Below, piece after piece: positions 63,001-64,000 of a stretch of DNA of 64,000 nucleotides. A program made the position numbers and the translations under genes. Every line of letters starts with the position of its first letter. Position 1 is the stretch's first letter. The stretch comes from Desmonostoc vinosum HA7617-LM4 (GTDB lineage Bacteria > Cyanobacteriota > Cyanobacteriia > Cyanobacteriales > Nostocaceae), in contig JAHHHC010000001.1 in the NCBI GenBank assembly GCA_019359515.1, forward strand, positions 62,001 to 126,000, given 5' to 3'. The notes below the pieces were generated by a model, which was given only the letters and a program-made list of their open reading frames with translations, ran no database searches and was not told the DNA's origin.

Positions 63001-63895
63001 TCAACTAATTTTAATTCTGCATCGCGATTTATATAGATTACCCATTCATGTACTTTTTAATCTCTCTTCTGCAACTGGAGAAGATTTACTAAATAGAGAA
63101 TCGGATTTTAATATTATCTATTTACCAAGTGTCCAAGTAGGTTTATCACTCAAGAATGAACGTATTTGGCAGTGGCAAAATCAGTTTTTGCTGAGTGTAG
63201 AATATCCCAAAAGTAGAGGTTATTCTCAACTAGAGTTTGCTAAATTTGAGTCGGAAATTATTAGTCAAATGTTTAATAATGTCCAACAATTAACAGGCTC
63301 GCAAGCTACGAAGAATTTTGTAGAAAAAGCTTTATCAGAAGATTACAATATATTCAATTTTACAGGTTACGTTAATAATAATTTACTGGAACCAGAAAAA
63401 ACAGAATTAGTATTAACAGGTGAAGACAAACTTACTTTAGAGCAAATTTGTCAAAACACGCTGGCAAGTTATAACCTAATTACTCTTCCTGCATGTGAAA
63501 ATTCTATTACTAATAACTACTCTATCAGCACTGAATATGTAGATTTATCCACTGCTTTTCTAAGTTTGGGAGTTCCCCATGTAGTAAGTACTCTCTGGAT
63601 AGTAGAATCACCAGCTAATGCTTTGGTAATGATAGAGTTTTATCGGCGATTACAACAAAATCAATCATTACCTACAGCCTTAACTGAAACCACCTCATGG
63701 CTAAAAGAACTCACTGTTGAAGAACTTAGAAAATGGTATGAAGATTTACTCAATAATTTACATTTAGATAACTTGGAAGTTCAAAATTATTTAGAAGCTC
63801 AACTGTATAAAACTACTAAACAGCAACCAAATAAAAAGCTTTATAGTCATCCTTATTATTGGGCAGCTTTTACGATCGCAGGCAAGCCGAATTAA
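60083..63895 (+). CDS. TPR-CHAT protein with probably inactive CHAT domain
   Basis: 1270 aa. Residues 1-125 are helical and begin with an amphipathic segment (LRWLLQWLSRFLTHVFG). Residues about 140-325 are Thr/Asn/Glu-rich with internal duplications (GQELIHNLSEQLWKYDE versus GQELIRNLGEQLWEHDE; two copies of a TPSxSFVTHSNSTTE unit). Eight to nine TPRs span about 365-650, and a helical linker leads to a CHAT (caspase-like) domain at about 950-1265. The CHAT Cys is kept (LPAC1138EN), but the His block reads N1092-FTG-Y1096 instead of HFxGH, so the catalytic His seems replaced by Tyr. In related TPR-CHAT proteins the TPRs sense a partner and CHAT cleaves a target. Here a scaffold or decoy role is possible. 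Confidence 0.85.
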   Translation: MGQMLRWLLQWLSRFLTHVFGSKQISSPRDARQYQQVGSLPELSNAELERLFARLLEGVHQGRGQEWVLRYLQRIEIYVPTERWLDWLLMYGERLLTSPAPNHQVATRLVQLGELDIGIIGDISYDIGTQLLMQNPTTEHEENQVANDIGTATSTVTPTSNGQELIHNLSEQLWKYDEDEPQEITSTSPGQELIRNLGEQLWEHDEPEAQTRTSAPPNTPVDETLTDNSREYVLQHEAEDIQTTAANLLIPAKEDSITSLTELRWDYEEEVQTPSVSFVTHSNSTTEKAQTPSASFVTHSNSTTEEILDNSLANADPNVAYALDELWVRLDQSANLVQQIVTNLAVSTGNYPNVIEEHTHHLNRINQAQALFYQGLQQAKSGNLFEAIASYDLAVELQPDISEYWFNRGLTLFHLKRFTEAIASYNQAIELKPDYYKAWYKRGGTLGELGNFEEAIASFDQAIQIKPDEHEAWSSRGWAMLKLGWLSEAISSYEQALNLQPEDQENWYYRGIALAVSEQYTEAIASYDQALEIQPDYYEVWIDRGVVLFNLKQWSEAIASWDHALSIQSDFYLAWYNRGIALDNLGRREEAIASYRRAINIKPDFHLAWYNQATALFYLEQFTEAIACYDRAIEIKQDYWEAWISRGNTAGHVVDADTLLSLSSSIVKKNPALKQIGYAGKLASYEEGLKYLRSDTHPEGWGRLHFAIGNTYYEQGKKQPKPRDYWRKAVAGYHQALLTLTSEDFALLHLEILQCLVKTFVGLGQTTQVQELQQRGIDLLHQLLSETTRTDENKKQLALKFAGLNQLAVDLAVESGDLVEAWEIAEQGKNACLNLLLFGWNQEIYSPYYDAVQKLLNPTTAIVYWHISPVALQTFILKDQAPSPILLFTPIQDIGVISSEETVTRLHELPLPEAVRRLNKFEDWLEDWHQQYQEYRSNSQEQHSWRKDMEQKLLQLKKILNISTIAQELEGITQLILILHRDLYRLPIHVLFNLSSATGEDLLNRESDFNIIYLPSVQVGLSLKNERIWQWQNQFLLSVEYPKSRGYSQLEFAKFESEIISQMFNNVQQLTGSQATKNFVEKALSEDYNIFNFTGYVNNNLLEPEKTELVLTGEDKLTLEQICQNTLASYNLITLPACENSITNNYSISTEYVDLSTAFLSLGVPHVVSTLWIVESPANALVMIEFYRRLQQNQSLPTALTETTSWLKELTVEELRKWYEDLLNNLHLDNLEVQNYLEAQLYKTTKQQPNKKLYSHPYYWAAFTIAGKPN

Positions 63896-64000
63896 TTCGT
63901 AATTCGCTTAGAGCGACGCTCCTGCGTCGCTCTAAGCGAAGCTATGCCGTAGGCTTTACGCTGACGCTCGTACCTCGCTACCGCTTCGCTAACGCTATCG
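63896..64000. repeat. Dispersed-repeat array at window edge
   Basis: It starts at the TPR-CHAT stop with ATTCGTAATTCGC. It includes a GAGCGACGC/GCGTCGCTC inverted pair (63911-63932 area) and a 33-bp unit (63930-63962, one base different from the copies at 3.9 kb), then GACGCTCGTACCTCGCTACC. It continues beyond the window. Confidence 0.85.

Overview
The window is chromosomal DNA of a filamentous, heterocyst-forming cyanobacterium (Nostocales; Nostoc, Anabaena, Calothrix and Tolypothrix are all possible). Evidence: abundant GCGATCGC (HIP1) octamers, a hetC-hetP locus with a HetR-type operator, a devBCA-type exporter, pcyA (phycobilin synthesis), the desC-desA-desB desaturase cluster, a cyanobacterial bciB-type divinyl reductase, and long arrays of short dispersed repeats typical of this group. 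No rRNA, tRNA, CRISPR array, prophage or intact transposase gene was seen.

Layout. 1-12 kb: the end of menH overlapping a cyclase-family gene, a GH104-type lysozyme, an atypical SDR, DUF1997 and DUF4079 genes, a 12-repeat ankyrin protein, a CbiG C-terminal-domain protein, a small holin-like membrane protein, a secreted peptidoglycan-binding protein and an M16 peptidase pair (one active, one lacking the zinc site). 12-16 kb: a GH116 glucosidase preceded by a structured, probably non-coding element, a RelE/ParE-type toxin-antitoxin pair, and an NRPS condensation-domain relic. 17-22 kb: hetC (C39 peptidase-ABC exporter) and hetP, with an NtcA-like site before hetC, a HetR-type palindrome between the genes and a second, look-alike palindrome just after hetP. 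23-30 kb: Uma2, three acyl-lipid desaturases in one orientation, a PLP enzyme, a GxxExxY gene enclosed by inverted repeats, and bciB.

30-41.5 kb: a truncated HicB, a GH100 neutral invertase, rsmB, a TerB-like gene, a small PSII-assembly-like membrane protein, a class A PBP, folK, NUDIX, a KDPG aldolase and two L,D-transpeptidases. 41.7-52 kb: a beta-helix/RTX protein, an intergenic region built of nested inverted repeats, an ACT-malic enzyme, a PhoD-like phosphatase, a creatininase-family enzyme, a frameshifted cupin relic, an orphan Mo-nitrogenase C-terminal-domain gene and Uma2. 52-64 kb: a HAD phosphatase, a coiled-coil membrane protein, a devBCA-type operon, pcyA and a 1270-residue TPR-CHAT protein whose CHAT histidine appears to be replaced.

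Functional themes. The clearest is heterocyst development and function: hetC/hetP regulation, envelope glycolipid export (devBCA), and neutral invertase, a class known to support diazotrophic growth. A second theme is the envelope: PBP1A, two L,D-transpeptidases, GH104 and a peptidoglycan-binding protein. The most unusual signals are non-coding: palindromes around hetP, a multi-stem element before the glucosidase gene, a repeat inserted into one arm of a larger inverted repeat, and a 446-bp GxxExxY cassette set almost exactly between two convergent stop codons.
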